DNA of 64,000 nt from Mesorhizobium koreense (GCF_031656215.1 NZ_CP134228.1:3057001-3121000); one strand, 5' to 3'. Shown: positions 1 through 10,979, numbered from the stretch's first letter. Notes: generated by a model not told the origin, from the letters alone. Numbers and translations are program-made.

Positions 1-30
1 GCGATGATGTCTTTCAAGCCGATGGCGTGA
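1..30 (+). CDS. fabZ: 3-hydroxyacyl-ACP dehydratase FabZ, 3' end only (partial)
   Basis: Only the last nine codons are present, reading AMMSFKPMA then TGA at 28-30. FabZ proteins of rhizobia end in a short tail of the type SAM(I/M)-x(n), which this resembles, and fabZ lies directly upstream of lpxA in the usual lpxD-fabZ-lpxA order. The call rests mostly on that context. Frame 3 is also open up to a TAA at 36-38, so the frame assignment is not certain. The gap to lpxA is 7 bases. Confidence 0.5.
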   Translation, partial: AMMSFKPMA

Positions 31-37
31 GCGTGTA

Positions 38-868
38 ATGGCTTCAACTTCCATTCATGCCTCGGCGGTCGTCGAGAACGGTGCGCAATTGGGCGAAGGC
101 GTCCAGATTGGCCCTTTTTGCCATGTGAGCGGCGACGCTCAACTCGGCGGCAACGTCAATCTCATGAGCGGTGTCACCGTCCTCGGCGCCACCACGATTG
201 GCGAGGGCACGGTCGTCTATCCGAATGCGGTGCTGGGCGGCGCGCCGCAGAACAACAAGCACATGGGCGGACGCACGACGCTCACCATCGGCAAGAACTG
301 CGTCATCCGGGAATCGGCCACCATGCACACCGGCAGCGATACCGGGCACGGCACGACCACGGTCGGCGATAACTGCATGTTCATGGCCTATACGCATGTC
401 GCCCACGATTGCGTCGTCGGCGACAACGTGACCTTCGCCAATAATGCGTCGCTCAGCGGTCATTGCGAAGTCGGCAACAACGTCATTATCTCGGGTATGA
501 CGGCGGTGCACCAGTTCGTGCGCATCGGCCACCATGCGTTCCTCGGCGGCATGTCGGCCATCGTGGGCGATGTCATTCCCTATGGCATGGCGGTCGGCAA
601 CAGAGCGCATCTGCGCGGCTATAATGTCATCGGGATCAAGCGCTCCGGCCTACCCAGAAGCGAATTGCTCGCCTTGCGCAAGGCCTATCGGATGATCTTC
701 GATCGCGATCATCCCGTTACGGAAAATCTCGAAACGGCCGCCAAGGCTTTCAATGGCTCGCAGGCCGTCGCCGACGTCATCGAGTTCATGACCAGTCGGG
801 GGAAACGCTACTTCACCGTGCCCGCGCTCAATGGCGGCGACGACGATGATGATGACGGAGAGGATTGA
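38..868 (+). CDS. lpxA: UDP-N-acetylglucosamine acyltransferase LpxA
   Basis: Catalyses the first step of lipid A synthesis, moving a 3-hydroxyacyl chain from ACP to UDP-GlcNAc in the cytoplasm. The 276-residue product shows hexapeptide repeats of the left-handed beta-helix type over about residues 1-190. The catalytic histidine context THVAHDC puts the base at H123. A helical C-terminal region follows. It ends in an acidic tail of six Asp plus GED, which other LpxA proteins do not need. The ATG at 38 lies 7 bases after the probable fabZ stop. The 3' end overlaps lpxI, so translation is probably coupled. Confidence 0.97.
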   Translation: MASTSIHASAVVENGAQLGEGVQIGPFCHVSGDAQLGGNVNLMSGVTVLGATTIGEGTVVYPNAVLGGAPQNNKHMGGRTTLTIGKNCVIRESATMHTGSDTGHGTTTVGDNCMFMAYTHVAHDCVVGDNVTFANNASLSGHCEVGNNVIISGMTAVHQFVRIGHHAFLGGMSAIVGDVIPYGMAVGNRAHLRGYNVIGIKRSGLPRSELLALRKAYRMIFDRDHPVTENLETAAKAFNGSQAVADVIEFMTSRGKRYFTVPALNGGDDDDDDGED

Positions 869-1742
869 AACCGGCCCGACGCAATCGTCACACCTTGGCG
901 AAGCCCGCGTCGCCGTGATCGCGGGGAGTGGCAGGCTGCCGGAAGAGGTGGCGTCGAAACTTGCCGAACAGGGGCGCGCGCCTTTCATCGTCGCCCTCGA
1001 AGGCGAGGGGCCGGACGACCGCTTTTCCGCTTACGATCATATTCTTATGCCGCTGGAGGAAGGCGGAAGCCTGCTTTCGATCCTCCGCCAGCACAATATC
1101 GGCCGTATCGTGCTTGCAGGGGGCGTATCGCGGCGGCCGAACCCATGGAAGCTGCGCAAGAGCCTGCATCTGGTGGCGATGCTGGCGCGTTTCATCGTTC
1201 CGCTCGCGCGCGGCGACGACAATTTGCTGCGGGCCGTCGCCCGCTATTTCGAGGATAACGGCATAAAGGTGACCGGCGCCCACGAGATCGTTCCCGATCT
1301 CCTGGCGCGTGCGGGGCCTATGACGAAGAGGAAGCCGCTTGCCGCCGACATGAGGGATATCGATGCCGGCCACGCGGCGGCGCGCGCGATCGGCGCGCTC
1401 GATGTAGGGCAGGCGGCAATCGCCATCGGCGGCCGCGCGGTGGCGCTGGAAGATATCGGGGGGACGGACGCCTTGCTCACTCGGACCAGGGAACTGCGGG
1501 ATCATGGCCGGCTCGCCGGCAGGAAGCGGGGCGTTCTGGTCAAATGCGCCAAGCCCGGCCAGGAATTGCGCGCCGACCTGCCGACAATCGGCCCCGCGAC
1601 AGTCGAGGGCGCTCATGTGGCGGGCCTCGCCGGGATCGCGGTCGAGGCCGGGCGCTCTTTCGTACTCGATCATACGGAGACCGTCAGGCGGGCCGACGAA
1701 CTCGGCATCTTTGTCTTCGGCATCGGCAAATCGGAGTCCTGA
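831..1742 (+). CDS. lpxI: UDP-2,3-diacylglucosamine pyrophosphatase LpxI
   Basis: Hydrolyses UDP-2,3-diacylglucosamine to lipid X. It is the LpxI (DUF1009) type that replaces LpxH in alphaproteobacteria. The N-terminal VAVIAGSGRLPEEVA glycine-rich segment and the C-terminal half with VLVKCAKPGQ and DLPTIGP are typical of the family. The start is uncertain: ATGs occur at 831, 846, 849 and 852, all inside the end of lpxA. The longest form is given; 852 (MTERIETG) is as likely. The stop TGA at 1740-1742 overlaps the lpxB ATG by one base. Position between lpxA and lpxB supports the call. Confidence 0.95.
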   Translation: MAATTMMMTERIETGPTQSSHLGEARVAVIAGSGRLPEEVASKLAEQGRAPFIVALEGEGPDDRFSAYDHILMPLEEGGSLLSILRQHNIGRIVLAGGVSRRPNPWKLRKSLHLVAMLARFIVPLARGDDNLLRAVARYFEDNGIKVTGAHEIVPDLLARAGPMTKRKPLAADMRDIDAGHAAARAIGALDVGQAAIAIGGRAVALEDIGGTDALLTRTRELRDHGRLAGRKRGVLVKCAKPGQELRADLPTIGPATVEGAHVAGLAGIAVEAGRSFVLDHTETVRRADELGIFVFGIGKSES

Positions 1743-2923
1743 TGGAAGGCACGCGGCCGCTGAAACTTGCAATCATCGCGGGGGAGGAATCGGGTGACCT
1801 GCTCGGCGCCGATCTCGTTTCCGCGCTTGCCGCCGCATCCGGCCGGGAAATCGAACTGTTCGGCGTCGGCGGCCGCCATCTTCAGGCGCTTGGCCTGAAG
1901 TCGCTGTTCGATCCCGCCGGTATTTCCATCGTCGGGGTCGGCGCGGTCGTGCGTGACCTGCCGCGCATTGTCTATCGCATCGGGCAGACCGCGCGCGCGG
2001 TTGCGGCATACAAGCCGGACTGTCTCGTCACCATAGACGTGCCGGCCTTCGGGCTGAGGGTAGCGCGCAAGGTGCGTGCGGCAAACCCTGCCATCCCTGT
2101 CGTTCATTATGTCTGTCCGAGCGTCTGGGCATGGGGGCCGGAGAGAGCGGCGCGGATGCGGCCCCATGTCGACAAGATCCTGTGCCTGCTCCCGTTCGAG
2201 CCAGCGGAGCTTGAAAGGCTCGGCGGGCCACCCGGCATCTTCGTCGGCCACCGTCTGGCGCGTGACCCCGGCATCCTTGGTGCGGCGGAGCGACAGCGCG
2301 AGCGCGCTGGCGCAAGGCGGGAAGACGGCGTCACGACATTGCTGGTCCTGCCGGGCTCCCGCAGCGGCGAAGTAAAGGGGCTGCTGCCGGCCTTCGGCGA
2401 GACCGTGTCCATCCTTCGTGAGCGTGGCAACCGGCTGCGCCCTCTGCTCCCGACGGTTCCGCATGTGGCGGACCTCGTCAGGCAGACGATCGAAAGCTGG
2501 CCGGACCAACCGGAGATCATCCTCGATCAGGAGCGGAAATGGCAGGCCTTCGGCGAAGCCGACGTCGCGCTTGCCGCATCCGGCACCGTATCGCTGGAAC
2601 TGGCGCTCGCGCGCGTGCCATTGGTGGCGTGCTACAAGGCGGATCCGCTCATGCGGCTGCTCAAGGGCCTGATCAGCGTGTGGACAGCCTCGTTGCCCAA
2701 TCTCATCGCCGATCGTCCGGTCGTGCCCGAACACTATAATGAATTCGTACGCCCGGGCATGCTGGCGCGCCGCATAGAGCAGTTGGCGGCCGTGTCGCTG
2801 GAGAGGGCGGCGCAACTGGAAGGCTTCGACGACATCGCCTCGGCGCTGTCCACATCGAAGCCGTCTGGGGAAATGGCCGCGGAAATCGTCCTTCGCGAGA
2901 TCAGGGTTAAGGCCGGAAAATAG
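1742..2923 (+). CDS. lpxB: Lipid-A-disaccharide synthase LpxB
   Basis: Joins lipid X and UDP-diacylglucosamine to form the lipid A disaccharide at the inner membrane. The 393-residue protein is of the GT19 family. It opens with LKLAIIAGEESGDLLGADL (the GE.SGD motif) and carries PVVHYVCPSVWAW and LPGSRSGEV in the middle and a substrate-binding region with ASGTVSLELAL. The ATG at 1742 overlaps the lpxI stop. The frame stays open further upstream, but that part reads through lpxI and lacks homology. Last gene of the lpx cluster. Confidence 0.97.
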   Translation: MEGTRPLKLAIIAGEESGDLLGADLVSALAAASGREIELFGVGGRHLQALGLKSLFDPAGISIVGVGAVVRDLPRIVYRIGQTARAVAAYKPDCLVTIDVPAFGLRVARKVRAANPAIPVVHYVCPSVWAWGPERAARMRPHVDKILCLLPFEPAELERLGGPPGIFVGHRLARDPGILGAAERQRERAGARREDGVTTLLVLPGSRSGEVKGLLPAFGETVSILRERGNRLRPLLPTVPHVADLVRQTIESWPDQPEIILDQERKWQAFGEADVALAASGTVSLELALARVPLVACYKADPLMRLLKGLISVWTASLPNLIADRPVVPEHYNEFVRPGMLARRIEQLAAVSLERAAQLEGFDDIASALSTSKPSGEMAAEIVLREIRVKAGK

Positions 2924-2949
2924 GAAGGCGCCGCTTCCGCGACGCCTTC
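2924..2949. terminator. Hairpin between convergent lpxB and gltA
   Basis: A perfect 7-bp stem GAAGGCG / CGCCTTC (2924-2930 and 2943-2949) with a 12-base loop starts right after the lpxB stop. There is no clear T-run, so its use as a terminator is inferred from its place between two convergent genes. Confidence 0.45.
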
Positions 2950-2969
2950 GAGGCAATGTCTTAGCCGGA

Positions 2970-4259
2970 TCAGCGCTTGGCGACAGGAACGTAGTCGCGC
3001 TGCGTTTTGCCTGTATAGAGCTGACGCGGCCGCCCGATCTTCTGGTGCGGGTCCTCGATCATCTCCTTCCACTGTGCGATCCAGCCGACGGTTCGCGCCA
3101 CCGCGAACAGGACCGTGAACATGGTGGTCGGGAAGCCGAGTGCCTTTAGCGTGATGCCGGAATAGAAATCGACATTGGGGTAGAGCTTCTTTTCGATGAA
3201 ATATTCGTCGGATAGCGCGATCCGCTCCAGTTCCATCGCCACGTCGAGCAATGGGTCGTCCTTGATGCCAAGCTCGCCAAGGACCTCGTGGCAGGTCTTC
3301 TGCATGATCCGGGCGCGCGGGTCATAATTCTTGTAGACGCGGTGGCCGAAGCCCATCAACCGGAACGGGTCGTTCTTGTCCTTGGCCCGGTTCACGAATT
3401 CGGGGATGTGATCGACTGTGCCGATCTCGGCGAGCATGTTGAGCGCTGCCTCGTTGGCGCCGCCATGCGCCGGGCCCCAGAGGCAGGCGATACCGGCCGC
3501 GATACAGGCGAACGGGTTGGCGCCCGAGGAGCCGGCGAGCCGGACCGTCGAGGTCGAGGCGTTCTGCTCATGGTCGGCATGCAGGATGAAGATACGCTCC
3601 ATCGCGCGCGCCAGTACCGGATTGACCTTGTATTCCTCGCACGGGACCGCGAAACACATGTGCAGGAAGTTGGCGGCGTAGTTCAGCTCGTTCCTCGGGT
3701 AAACGAAGGGCTGGCCGACATGGTATTTGTACGCCATCGCTGCGATCGTCGGCATCTTGGCGATCATGCGCAGGCTTGCCACCATGCGCTGGTGCGGGTC
3801 GGAAATATCCGTCGAGTCGTGATAGAAGGCCGACATCGCGCCGACCATGCCGCACATCACTGCCATTGGGTGGGCGTCGCGGCGGAAGCCGAGAAAGAAG
3901 CGATTCATCTGTTCGTGCACCATGGTGTGGTGCGTGACGCGGTAGTCGAAATCCTCTTTCTGCGCCTTGGTCGGCAACTCGCCGTAAAGCAGGAGGTAGC
4001 AGACTTCGAGAAAGTCGCCGTGCTCCGCGAGCTGCTCGATCGGGTAGCCGCGATGGAGAAGAATGCCCTCGTCGCCGTCGATATAGGTGATGGCCGATTC
4101 ACAGCTTGCCGTGGAGGTGAAACCCGGATCGTATGTAAAGGCGCCGGTATCCTTGTAGAGCGCCCCGATATCGATGACGTCCGGCCCCACCGAACCCTTG
4201 CGCACGTCGAACTCGTATGATTTGCCGCCGAAATCCAGTTTCGCTTTCGCTTCGGTCAT
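2970..4259 (-). CDS. gltA: Citrate synthase
   Basis: Condenses acetyl-CoA and oxaloacetate in the TCA cycle. The 429-residue protein is the hexameric type II form of Gram-negative bacteria. The active-site segments are visible: [14 protein letters not shown] (His), [15 protein letters not shown] (His) and PNVDFYSGI (Asp). An AAGGAG ribosome binding site precedes the ATG at 4259. The 176-base gap before it (4260-4435), after gltX on the same strand, should hold its promoter. No classical -35/-10 pair is obvious there. Confidence 0.98.
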   Translation of the reverse strand: MTEAKAKLDFGGKSYEFDVRKGSVGPDVIDIGALYKDTGAFTYDPGFTSTASCESAITYIDGDEGILLHRGYPIEQLAEHGDFLEVCYLLLYGELPTKAQKEDFDYRVTHHTMVHEQMNRFFLGFRRDAHPMAVMCGMVGAMSAFYHDSTDISDPHQRMVASLRMIAKMPTIAAMAYKYHVGQPFVYPRNELNYAANFLHMCFAVPCEEYKVNPVLARAMERIFILHADHEQNASTSTVRLAGSSGANPFACIAAGIACLWGPAHGGANEAALNMLAEIGTVDHIPEFVNRAKDKNDPFRLMGFGHRVYKNYDPRARIMQKTCHEVLGELGIKDDPLLDVAMELERIALSDEYFIEKKLYPNVDFYSGITLKALGFPTTMFTVLFAVARTVGWIAQWKEMIEDPHQKIGRPRQLYTGKTQRDYVPVAKR

Positions 4260-4435
4260 CGCAAACTCCTTCTTCTTTTATTTGTGCCCGAAATCACGGT
4301 TGATGCAGTGCAAACGTCGTGAAATCGAAAATAACGCCTCTTTGCCGCGCCCTTCCGGATGCCGTCCCTTGTCTGGCGGCCGCAATGTTGCACCGCAAAA
4401 GCCTGATTTCAATGTGAATTTCCTTGAACTTCGGA

Positions 4436-5854
4436 CTAACCGATTTGATCTTCTATTCGCATCAGACTTTCGTCGCGCCCGAGCACATCCAGCACGTCGA
4501 AAACGCCGGGTGACGTGCTCTTGCCGGTCAGCGCGGCGCGGAGCGGCTGTGCCACCTTGCCAAGCTTGAGACCATTCGTTTCAGCAAAGGTTCGGACAAC
4601 TGCTTCCGTGCTTGCGGCACTCCAGTCGCCCACTTTCTGAAATTCCGGCAGCAAGTGGCGCAGCATCGACCTGCTGTCCTCGTCGAGGATCGCGGCCGCT
4701 TTTTCGTCAAGTTGCAAAGGCCGTTCGGCGACGAGGAAAGCGGCGCTGTCGGTGAGTTCGATCAGCGTTCGCGCCCGTTCCTTCAGGCCGGGCATGGCGC
4801 GAAGCAGGCGTGCCTTGGCCGCCTCGTCCAGTTTTGCGGCGAAATCCGCGCCGTTCGGCAGATAGGGCAGGGACGTGATCAAAGCATCGAACAGCGCGGC
4901 ATCTTCCATGCGGCGCATATGGGTGGCGTTGAGCGCTTCCAGCTTCTGAAAGTCGAAGCGCGCCGCGCCTTTATTGACATCCTCGATCTCGAACCAGCGG
5001 ACCATGTCCTCCGTCGACATGATCTCGTCGTCACCATGGCTCCAGCCAAGGCGAGCCAGATAGTTCCGCAGCGCGGCCGGCAGATAGCCCATGGCCCGAT
5101 AGGCATCAACACCGAGCGCGCCGTGCCGTTTGGAGAGCTTGGCGCCGTCGGCGCCGTGGATGAGCGGGATGTGCGCCATGACCGGCACCGGCCAGCCCAT
5201 CGCGTCATAGATGATTGTCTGGCGCGCTCCATTGGTCAGGTGGTCATCGCCCCGGATGATGTGGGTCACGCCCATGTCGTGATCGTCGACGACTACCGCG
5301 TGCATATAGGTCGGATTGCCGTCGGAACGCAGGATGATGAAATCGTCGAGATCCTTGTTAGGAAAGCGTACCTCGCCCTGGACGCGGTCGTGGACGATCG
5401 TCTCGCCCTCCGTTGGCGCCTTAATGCGGATCGCACCCTTGGCGCCGGCTGGCGCCTCGGACGGGTCGCGGTCGCGCCAGCGCCCGTCATAGCGGGGCGG
5501 CCGGCCCTCGGCGCGCGCTTTCTCGCGCATTTCCTCCAGCTCGGCGGGCGTGGCATAGCAATAATAGGCCTTGCCCATGCGCACCAGTTCCTCGGCCACC
5601 TCGCGGTGGCGCGTGGCACGGGCATATTGCGAGATCGGTTCTCCATCCCAGGTCAGCCCGAGCCAGGTAAGGCCGTCGATGATGGCGGCGGTGGCGGCTT
5701 CGGTTGAGCGCTCGCGATCGGTATCCTCGATCCTGAGCAGCATCTTGCCGCCGGTATGCTCGGAATAGAGCCAGTTGAACAGCGCCGTCCGTGCCCCGCC
5801 AATATGCAGGAATCCGGTAGGCGAGGGGGCAAAGCGTGTGACGACGGGTGGCAT
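4436..5854 (-). CDS. gltX: Glutamyl-tRNA synthetase
   Basis: Charges tRNA-Glu with glutamate. The 472-residue length is normal. The class I signature follows the start as [22 protein letters not shown] (HIGH-type HIGG), and the KLSKRHGA motif (KMSKS-type) lies near residue 245. The frame is open 140 codons further upstream, but the family N-terminus [14 protein letters not shown] fixes the start at 5854. It is transcribed divergently from comEC; the 123 bases between them hold both promoters. Confidence 0.98.
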   Translation of the reverse strand: MPPVVTRFAPSPTGFLHIGGARTALFNWLYSEHTGGKMLLRIEDTDRERSTEAATAAIIDGLTWLGLTWDGEPISQYARATRHREVAEELVRMGKAYYCYATPAELEEMREKARAEGRPPRYDGRWRDRDPSEAPAGAKGAIRIKAPTEGETIVHDRVQGEVRFPNKDLDDFIILRSDGNPTYMHAVVVDDHDMGVTHIIRGDDHLTNGARQTIIYDAMGWPVPVMAHIPLIHGADGAKLSKRHGALGVDAYRAMGYLPAALRNYLARLGWSHGDDEIMSTEDMVRWFEIEDVNKGAARFDFQKLEALNATHMRRMEDAALFDALITSLPYLPNGADFAAKLDEAAKARLLRAMPGLKERARTLIELTDSAAFLVAERPLQLDEKAAAILDEDSRSMLRHLLPEFQKVGDWSAASTEAVVRTFAETNGLKLGKVAQPLRAALTGKSTSPGVFDVLDVLGRDESLMRIEDQIG

Positions 5855-5977
5855 GGCATTTCCGGGGAGGCGGCGCCGGGACCGGAAAATCGGTGGGAGC
5901 GCGCGCGGTGGCGTTTGGCTGGCGTTGATGTAGCATAGGCGGGCCGGGGCGCAAGCCTTTCGGCGCGGGGAAGGCGT

Positions 5978-8446
5978 ATGGGGGACGACAACGCGAAAGA
6001 GATCGGCGACGAGCGGTCGCAGTTCGACGCGCGCCTTCTCGATCGTCCGATGCCATTCGACCGGGAAGCTCCGGCCGGTGGAGAACCGCCTCCAGGAAGA
6101 ACGCGCGAAACAACCGGCGCGGAGCCGCATCGATACGGATATGCCGGCGCGAGGGCGGCTTTCGCGCGCCTCCGGACCTCCATCCGTGAGGCGGCGATCA
6201 CCGAATGGGAGCGCGGCACCCTGTTCCTGTTCGTGCCGGTGTGCCTGTCGGTGGGAGCTCTCGCCTATTTCCATATTTCCTGGGAGCCGCCTTTCGCCCC
6301 GCTTCTTTCAGGCGTTGTTGCCTTGTCGGCTGCCTATTTTCTCGCGCGGTCGAAATTCCTGCTCCGTATTGTGCTGCTCGCCGCGCTCTTGGTGGTTGCC
6401 GGGGCGCTTGCCGGCAAGTTCGAGACGTGGCGTGCCGCAACGAAGATGCTCGGAACCGACATCACCACTCGGATCGTTGGCCGCGTCGTGACGGTCGAGC
6501 ATCAGGCGAGCGGCCGTGTACGTCTGACGATCGACCTTGTTTCCACCTCGCGTCCGCATTTGCGCTATGCACCCGACCGTATACGCGCCAGCGCCCGTAC
6601 CATCCCGCCGGGCATGCAACCGGGTTCGGGCGTCGAAGGCGTCGTGCATCTGTTCCCGCCCAGCGGACCGCTCAGGCCCTCTAGCTACGATTTTTCCTTC
6701 AGGAGTTATTTTGACGGGCTCGGCGCGAGCGGCTTTTTCCTGACCAATCCCAAGAGCATTTCACTTGCTGCTCCACCAACGCTCTATGAGCGTACCGCCG
6801 CGGGCATCGCCCGCCTGCGCAATGCGCTTGCCGACAGGGTACGGGCCGCCGTACCCGGGCCGAATGGTGAAATCGGTGCTGCACTGGTCGCGGGCATCGA
6901 GTCCGGCATTCCCGACGACATCAACGAAGCGCTCCGCATCACCGGGCTGGCGCATGTGCTGTCGATTTCCGGTCTGCATATGGCGCTGGCCGCAGGCATC
7001 GTCATCGTGTTCATGCGGCTCGGCTTTGCGTTGTTCCCAAGCTTTTCCTCGCGTCATCCAACGAAGAAATACGCGGCCGCCGTCGCGCTCGCGGCGATCG
7101 CTTTCTACCTCCTGATATCCGGGGCGGGCGTCGCCACGGAGCGGAGCTTCATCATGCTTGCGATCATGCTGGTAGCGGTGCTGTTCGACCGGGCCGCGAT
7201 CAGCATGCGCAATTTCGCGCTCGCCGCGCTCGCCGTGGTGGTGAGCGCCCCGCATGAGATCGTCGGACCGAGTTTCCAGATGTCGTTCGCCGCGACGGCC
7301 GCGCTGATCAGTGCTTACGCCGCCTGGGGTGAATGGCGCCAGCGCGGGCAGAGGCGGGCGCCCCCTCCGCAATCGGCGTCGTATCTCTGGCGGGGTGGCA
7401 GTGCGACGGTGCGGCACTTCGTCGGTCTCGCCGCGACCTCGCTTGTCGCGGGAACGGCCACGGCTCTCTTCGCGGCATGGCATTTCCAGCGCGTCTCACC
7501 GCTCGGCCTCGTTGCCAACCTCGCCACCATGCCGATTATCTCGGCCATCGTCATGCCGTTCCTGGTACTCGGTCTCGTGCTGATGCCGTTCGGCCTCGAC
7601 GGGGCGGCCTTCGCCATCATGGGCAAGGGCATCGGCCTGTTCACCGAGATCGCGGTCGCGCTGTCGAAACATTCACCCTTCGACGCGATCGGTATTTTGC
7701 CGGGTTCCGCGGTTGTCTTCCTAACGATGGCGCTCGTGATCCTGACCCTTGCAACGACATGGTTCCGGATTGCGGCGCTGCCGCTGATCGCCATTGGTAT
7801 CGCGCTCATTGCGCGGCGACCGGCGCCGGAACTCTTCGTCTCGGAAGACGCGAGCCTTGTTGCGCTGAAGCTTTCAGACGGTCGCGTGACGGTCAACCGC
7901 AAGCGTCCGAACGGCTTCACAATGGAAGACTGGGCACGCGCCATGATGGCGACAGCCATCGTAAAGCCGGGCGCGACCACCGCGTCTGCCATACCTAAAG
8001 CCGCGCCGGAGGTGCCGTTTGCCTGCACCAAAACGCTTTGCGTCGCGTGGAATGCGAAAGGGGTGGTGATCGCCCACGCAGCCACGGAGAAAGCGGCCGG
8101 CAACGTCTGCGCAATCGCCAGCCTGATCGTCATCGACGACGCGACTGCGAACGATCCCTGCATCGCCTCTGGCCCGGTCATCATCACCAAGCGTGACCTG
8201 GCACGTTACGGCGCTGCTGTCGTTACGTTCGAAGAGACTGCAAAGGGCTTCCAGCCGACCGTGGAATACTCGATCGAAAAGCATTACCGCCCATGGCATG
8301 CCGAGAGAACCTATTCACGCGCAGCACGCGGCCTGCCACCTTATCAGCGCCGGCAACGTAGCGAAAAAGGGTCACACAAAAATCCGCCATACCGGGATAG
8401 GCAACCGCATGAGAGTAGCCTCACTCATGCCGCGTCCACTCAATAG
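5978..8446 (+). CDS. comEC: ComEC/Rec2-family DNA internalization-type membrane protein
   Basis: An 822-residue polytopic membrane protein. It has a soluble N-terminal stretch, TM segments from about residue 75, a DUF4131-like region, and the competence core with [15 protein letters not shown] near residue 325, the signature of ComEC. The C-terminal 200 residues are soluble but show no HxHxDH motif, so the metallo-beta-lactamase domain of the Bacillus type is absent, as is common in alphaproteobacteria. In naturally competent bacteria it forms the inner-membrane DNA channel; competence of this organism is not shown. The first 60 residues could be trimmed by a later start. Its 3' end overlaps lexA by 7 bases on the other strand. 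Confidence 0.9.
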   Translation: MGDDNAKEIGDERSQFDARLLDRPMPFDREAPAGGEPPPGRTRETTGAEPHRYGYAGARAAFARLRTSIREAAITEWERGTLFLFVPVCLSVGALAYFHISWEPPFAPLLSGVVALSAAYFLARSKFLLRIVLLAALLVVAGALAGKFETWRAATKMLGTDITTRIVGRVVTVEHQASGRVRLTIDLVSTSRPHLRYAPDRIRASARTIPPGMQPGSGVEGVVHLFPPSGPLRPSSYDFSFRSYFDGLGASGFFLTNPKSISLAAPPTLYERTAAGIARLRNALADRVRAAVPGPNGEIGAALVAGIESGIPDDINEALRITGLAHVLSISGLHMALAAGIVIVFMRLGFALFPSFSSRHPTKKYAAAVALAAIAFYLLISGAGVATERSFIMLAIMLVAVLFDRAAISMRNFALAALAVVVSAPHEIVGPSFQMSFAATAALISAYAAWGEWRQRGQRRAPPPQSASYLWRGGSATVRHFVGLAATSLVAGTATALFAAWHFQRVSPLGLVANLATMPIISAIVMPFLVLGLVLMPFGLDGAAFAIMGKGIGLFTEIAVALSKHSPFDAIGILPGSAVVFLTMALVILTLATTWFRIAALPLIAIGIALIARRPAPELFVSEDASLVALKLSDGRVTVNRKRPNGFTMEDWARAMMATAIVKPGATTASAIPKAAPEVPFACTKTLCVAWNAKGVVIAHAATEKAAGNVCAIASLIVIDDATANDPCIASGPVIITKRDLARYGAAVVTFEETAKGFQPTVEYSIEKHYRPWHAERTYSRAARGLPPYQRRQRSEKGSHKNPPYRDRQPHESSLTHAASTQ

Positions 8447-9153
8447 CGGCGGATCAGCCCGACCAGTTTGCCCTGCACCTTGATCCGGTCCGGACCGAAG
8501 ATGCGTGTCTCGTATGCTGGGTTGGCTGCTTCGAGCGCGATGGACGCACCTTTGCGCCGGAAGCGCTTGAGGGTGGCTTCCTCGTCGTCCACCAGCGCCA
8601 CGATGATCTCGCCCGGGTTGGCCGTGTTGGCGTTGCGGATGATGACCGTGTCGCCGTCCAGGATTCCGGCCTCGATCATGGAATCGCCTTTGACCTCGAG
8701 CGCATAGTGATCGCCGCCGGAAAGCATCTCCGGCGGCACTGCGATCGAATGGGTCTGGTGCTGTATGGCATCGATAGGCACACCGGCGGCGATGCGCCCC
8801 ATGACGGGGACGGAAACACCAGCCGCATCGTCATTGCTCGCGGCGGGAACGCGCGACTTCTCCGGCTGTTTGCGGCCAAGACTGCCTTCGATCACGCTCG
8901 GCGAGAACCGGCGGCTGGCATTGAGGCCCGGCGCAATGGAATCAGGCAGGCGCAGCACTTCGAGCGCGCGCGCCCTGTTCGGTAGTCGCCGGATGAACCC
9001 GCGTTCCTCAAGTGCCGTGATGAGGCGATGGATACCGGATTTCGAAGCGAGGTCGAGCGCGTCCTTCATCTCGTCGAAGGACGGAGGAATGCCGGTCTCC
9101 TTCAGCCTTTCGTGGATGAACATCAGGAGTTCGTGTTGTTTGCGCGTGAGCAT
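8440..9153 (-). CDS. lexA: SOS repressor LexA
   Basis: Represses the SOS regulon and cleaves itself when RecA is activated. The 237 residues contain an N-terminal winged helix (about 1-65), the Ala-Gly cleavage site at 111-112 ([12 protein letters not shown]), the catalytic serine S158 in KGDSMIEAG and the general-base lysine K196 in EATLKRF. The start at [10 protein letters not shown] (9153) matches the family; an upstream ATG at 9201 would add 16 hydrophobic residues and is rejected. A LexA box lies 54 bases upstream. Last gene after trpD-trpC-moaC-moeA. Confidence 0.98.
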   Translation of the reverse strand: MLTRKQHELLMFIHERLKETGIPPSFDEMKDALDLASKSGIHRLITALEERGFIRRLPNRARALEVLRLPDSIAPGLNASRRFSPSVIEGSLGRKQPEKSRVPAASNDDAAGVSVPVMGRIAAGVPIDAIQHQTHSIAVPPEMLSGGDHYALEVKGDSMIEAGILDGDTVIIRNANTANPGEIIVALVDDEEATLKRFRRKGASIALEAANPAYETRIFGPDRIKVQGKLVGLIRRY

Positions 9154-9206
9154 CGCGATTTCCCCGAGAATCAGCGTAGTAAACAAAACCAGAACAAACA
9201 CTATCT

Positions 9207-9221
9207 GTTCCAGTTGTGTTC
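9207..9221. promoter_or_regulatory. LexA operator (SOS box) of lexA
   Basis: GTTCCAGTTGTGTTC is an exact match to the alphaproteobacterial direct-repeat LexA box GTTC-N7-GTTC. It lies 54-68 bases upstream of the lexA start, as expected for autorepression. Confidence 0.9.
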
Positions 9222-9273
9222 CGCAACCGTTTAAATTTCAATGAACCACGGTGAAAATCGGCTTTGGTTGCCT

Positions 9274-10488
9274 TCAGCGGATGAAAAGTACCCGGCACGG
9301 ATCGCCGGCCGCCGCGGCGGGCGCGTGTGGCTCGCGGATGATGAGGCAGTTGGCGGCGGCAAGGGTCCTCAACATGGAAGAGTCCTGTATGCCGAAAGGC
9401 GCGGCGAGCAAGCCCTCCGACGTCTCCTCCGCCGCTGCGCGCACATAGTCCCGCCGGCGGTCGTTTTCGGGCATGGCCTCGGCGAGTCGGGCCTCGCGGA
9501 CGTCGGGACGATGCGTCCGTCCTGCAAGCCGCGCGATCAGTGGCACTAGGAAAAGATGGCTGCCGACCATGCTCGATACCGGGTTGCCGGGCAGGCCGAG
9601 CACGCGCGTTTGCCCGATACGCCCGGACATCAACGGCTTGCCGGGGCGCATGGCGATCTTCCAGAAATCGAGCGTCATGCCTTCAGCCGTCAGCACCTCG
9701 CGCACGAGGTCGTGATCGCCGACGGAAGCGCCGCCGAGCGTGACCAGTATATGGGCGCCCGCGGCCAGCGCGCGGCGGAGCGCCGCGGCGATGAGTTTGC
9801 GGTCGTCGGGCACAATGCCGAGATCGAGGATTTCGGCGCCGGCATCGCGCGCGATCGCGGCGACGCCATAGCCGTTCGAGGCGATGATCTGGTCCGGGCC
9901 GGGGTGGCTGCCGGGCAGCAGCAACTCGTCTCCGGTCGCGGCAATCGCAACCAGCGGCCGCCGCACCACGGGAACCTCCGCATGATTCGCGGCGGCCGCA
10001 AGCGAAAGCGCGGCGGGGTCGAGCACGCGGCCGGCAGGAAGGAGCGGCTCACCTTCGGCGAAATCGAGGCCCGCACGGCGGATATGCCGTCCCCGCGCCA
10101 CGCTTTCCAGAGCCTCGACGAGGCCTTCGCTGACGATGCGGGCGTCTTCCTGCAGCAGGACCGCGTCGGCGCCGTCTGGTACCGGCGCACCGGTGAAGAT
10201 GCGCACGGTTTCACCCTTGCCGACCGTGCCTGGATAGCGCTTGCCGGCTTGCGCGGCGCCGATGATCTTGAGACGCGCGGGGAGGGCGGCAATGTCCTCG
10301 GTGCGGACCGCGTAGCCATCCATCGCCGAGGCGTTGAAGGGGGGCTGCGTGCGCAGCGCCGCGAGCGGTTCGGTGAGCACCCGGCCGGCGGCTTCTCCGA
10401 TCGGCACGTTCTCCTTGGCAAGCGGCGCAGCGCCGGCGAGAAGAAGCTCCAGCGCACTGTCGACAGGCAGCAGGTCGCCGGTGTTCAT
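9274..10488 (-). CDS. moeA: Molybdopterin molybdenumtransferase MoeA
   Basis: Inserts molybdate into adenylylated molybdopterin in the last step of molybdenum cofactor synthesis. The 404-residue protein begins with the MoeA N-terminal domain ([22 protein letters not shown]). The MPT-binding domain follows, with TGDELLLPG and [13 protein letters not shown], and then the C-terminal domain IV. Its start overlaps the moaC stop in an ATGA (10485-10488), so the two are translationally coupled. Confidence 0.97.
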   Translation of the reverse strand: MNTGDLLPVDSALELLLAGAAPLAKENVPIGEAAGRVLTEPLAALRTQPPFNASAMDGYAVRTEDIAALPARLKIIGAAQAGKRYPGTVGKGETVRIFTGAPVPDGADAVLLQEDARIVSEGLVEALESVARGRHIRRAGLDFAEGEPLLPAGRVLDPAALSLAAAANHAEVPVVRRPLVAIAATGDELLLPGSHPGPDQIIASNGYGVAAIARDAGAEILDLGIVPDDRKLIAAALRRALAAGAHILVTLGGASVGDHDLVREVLTAEGMTLDFWKIAMRPGKPLMSGRIGQTRVLGLPGNPVSSMVGSHLFLVPLIARLAGRTHRPDVREARLAEAMPENDRRRDYVRAAAEETSEGLLAAPFGIQDSSMLRTLAAANCLIIREPHAPAAAAGDPCRVLFIR

Positions 10489-10979
10489 GCGCCCTCAGCC
10501 CTATAGTCACCTGACTTGCCGCCGCTCTTTTCGATCAGGCGGATGCCACCCAGCACCATGCCGCGGTCGATGGCCTTGGCCATGTCGTAGATGGTGAGAC
10601 AGGCAACCGACGCTGCCGTCAGCGCCTCCATCTCAACGCCGGTCTTGCCGGTGACGCGCGCCGTTGCGGTAACTCGAAGCCCCGGCAGCGCATTATCCGG
10701 CCTGATATCGACGGAGACCTTGGTCAGAAGCAGCGGATGGCATAGCGGAATTAACTCATGCGTGCGCTTCGCCGCCATGATGCCCGCGATCCGCGCGGTT
10801 CCAATCACGTCGCCCTTTTTTGCATCTCCGGCGAGGATGAGCCTTAAGGTCTCCGGCCGCATGGTCACCGTGCCCTCGGCGACCGCCAGACGCTCCGTTT
10901 CGGCCTTGGCGCCGACATCGACCATGTTGGCCTCGCCTGAAGAATCCAGATGTGTCAGCGTCGAGGTCATGGCGCTCAT
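10485..10979 (-). CDS. moaC: Cyclic pyranopterin monophosphate synthase MoaC
   Basis: Acts after MoaA to form cyclic pyranopterin monophosphate from GTP-derived 3',8-cyclo-GTP. The 164 residues show the family segments [10 protein letters not shown] near the N-terminus, LIPLCHPL and [24 protein letters not shown]. The ATG at 10979 overlaps the trpC stop (ATGA), which supports this start; the ATG at 10970 is an alternative. Lies between trpC and moeA in one probable operon. Confidence 0.97.
   Translation of the reverse strand: MSAMTSTLTHLDSSGEANMVDVGAKAETERLAVAEGTVTMRPETLRLILAGDAKKGDVIGTARIAGIMAAKRTHELIPLCHPLLLTKVSVDIRPDNALPGLRVTATARVTGKTGVEMEALTAASVACLTIYDMAKAIDRGMVLGGIRLIEKSGGKSGDYRAEGA

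Noticed and set aside
3-38. The frame-3 reading of the first 38 bases as the end of the upstream gene
   Set aside because: It would overlap lpxA by one base, but its last residues (FQADGVSV) fit FabZ less well than the frame-1 ending AMMSFKPMA. The choice remains open.
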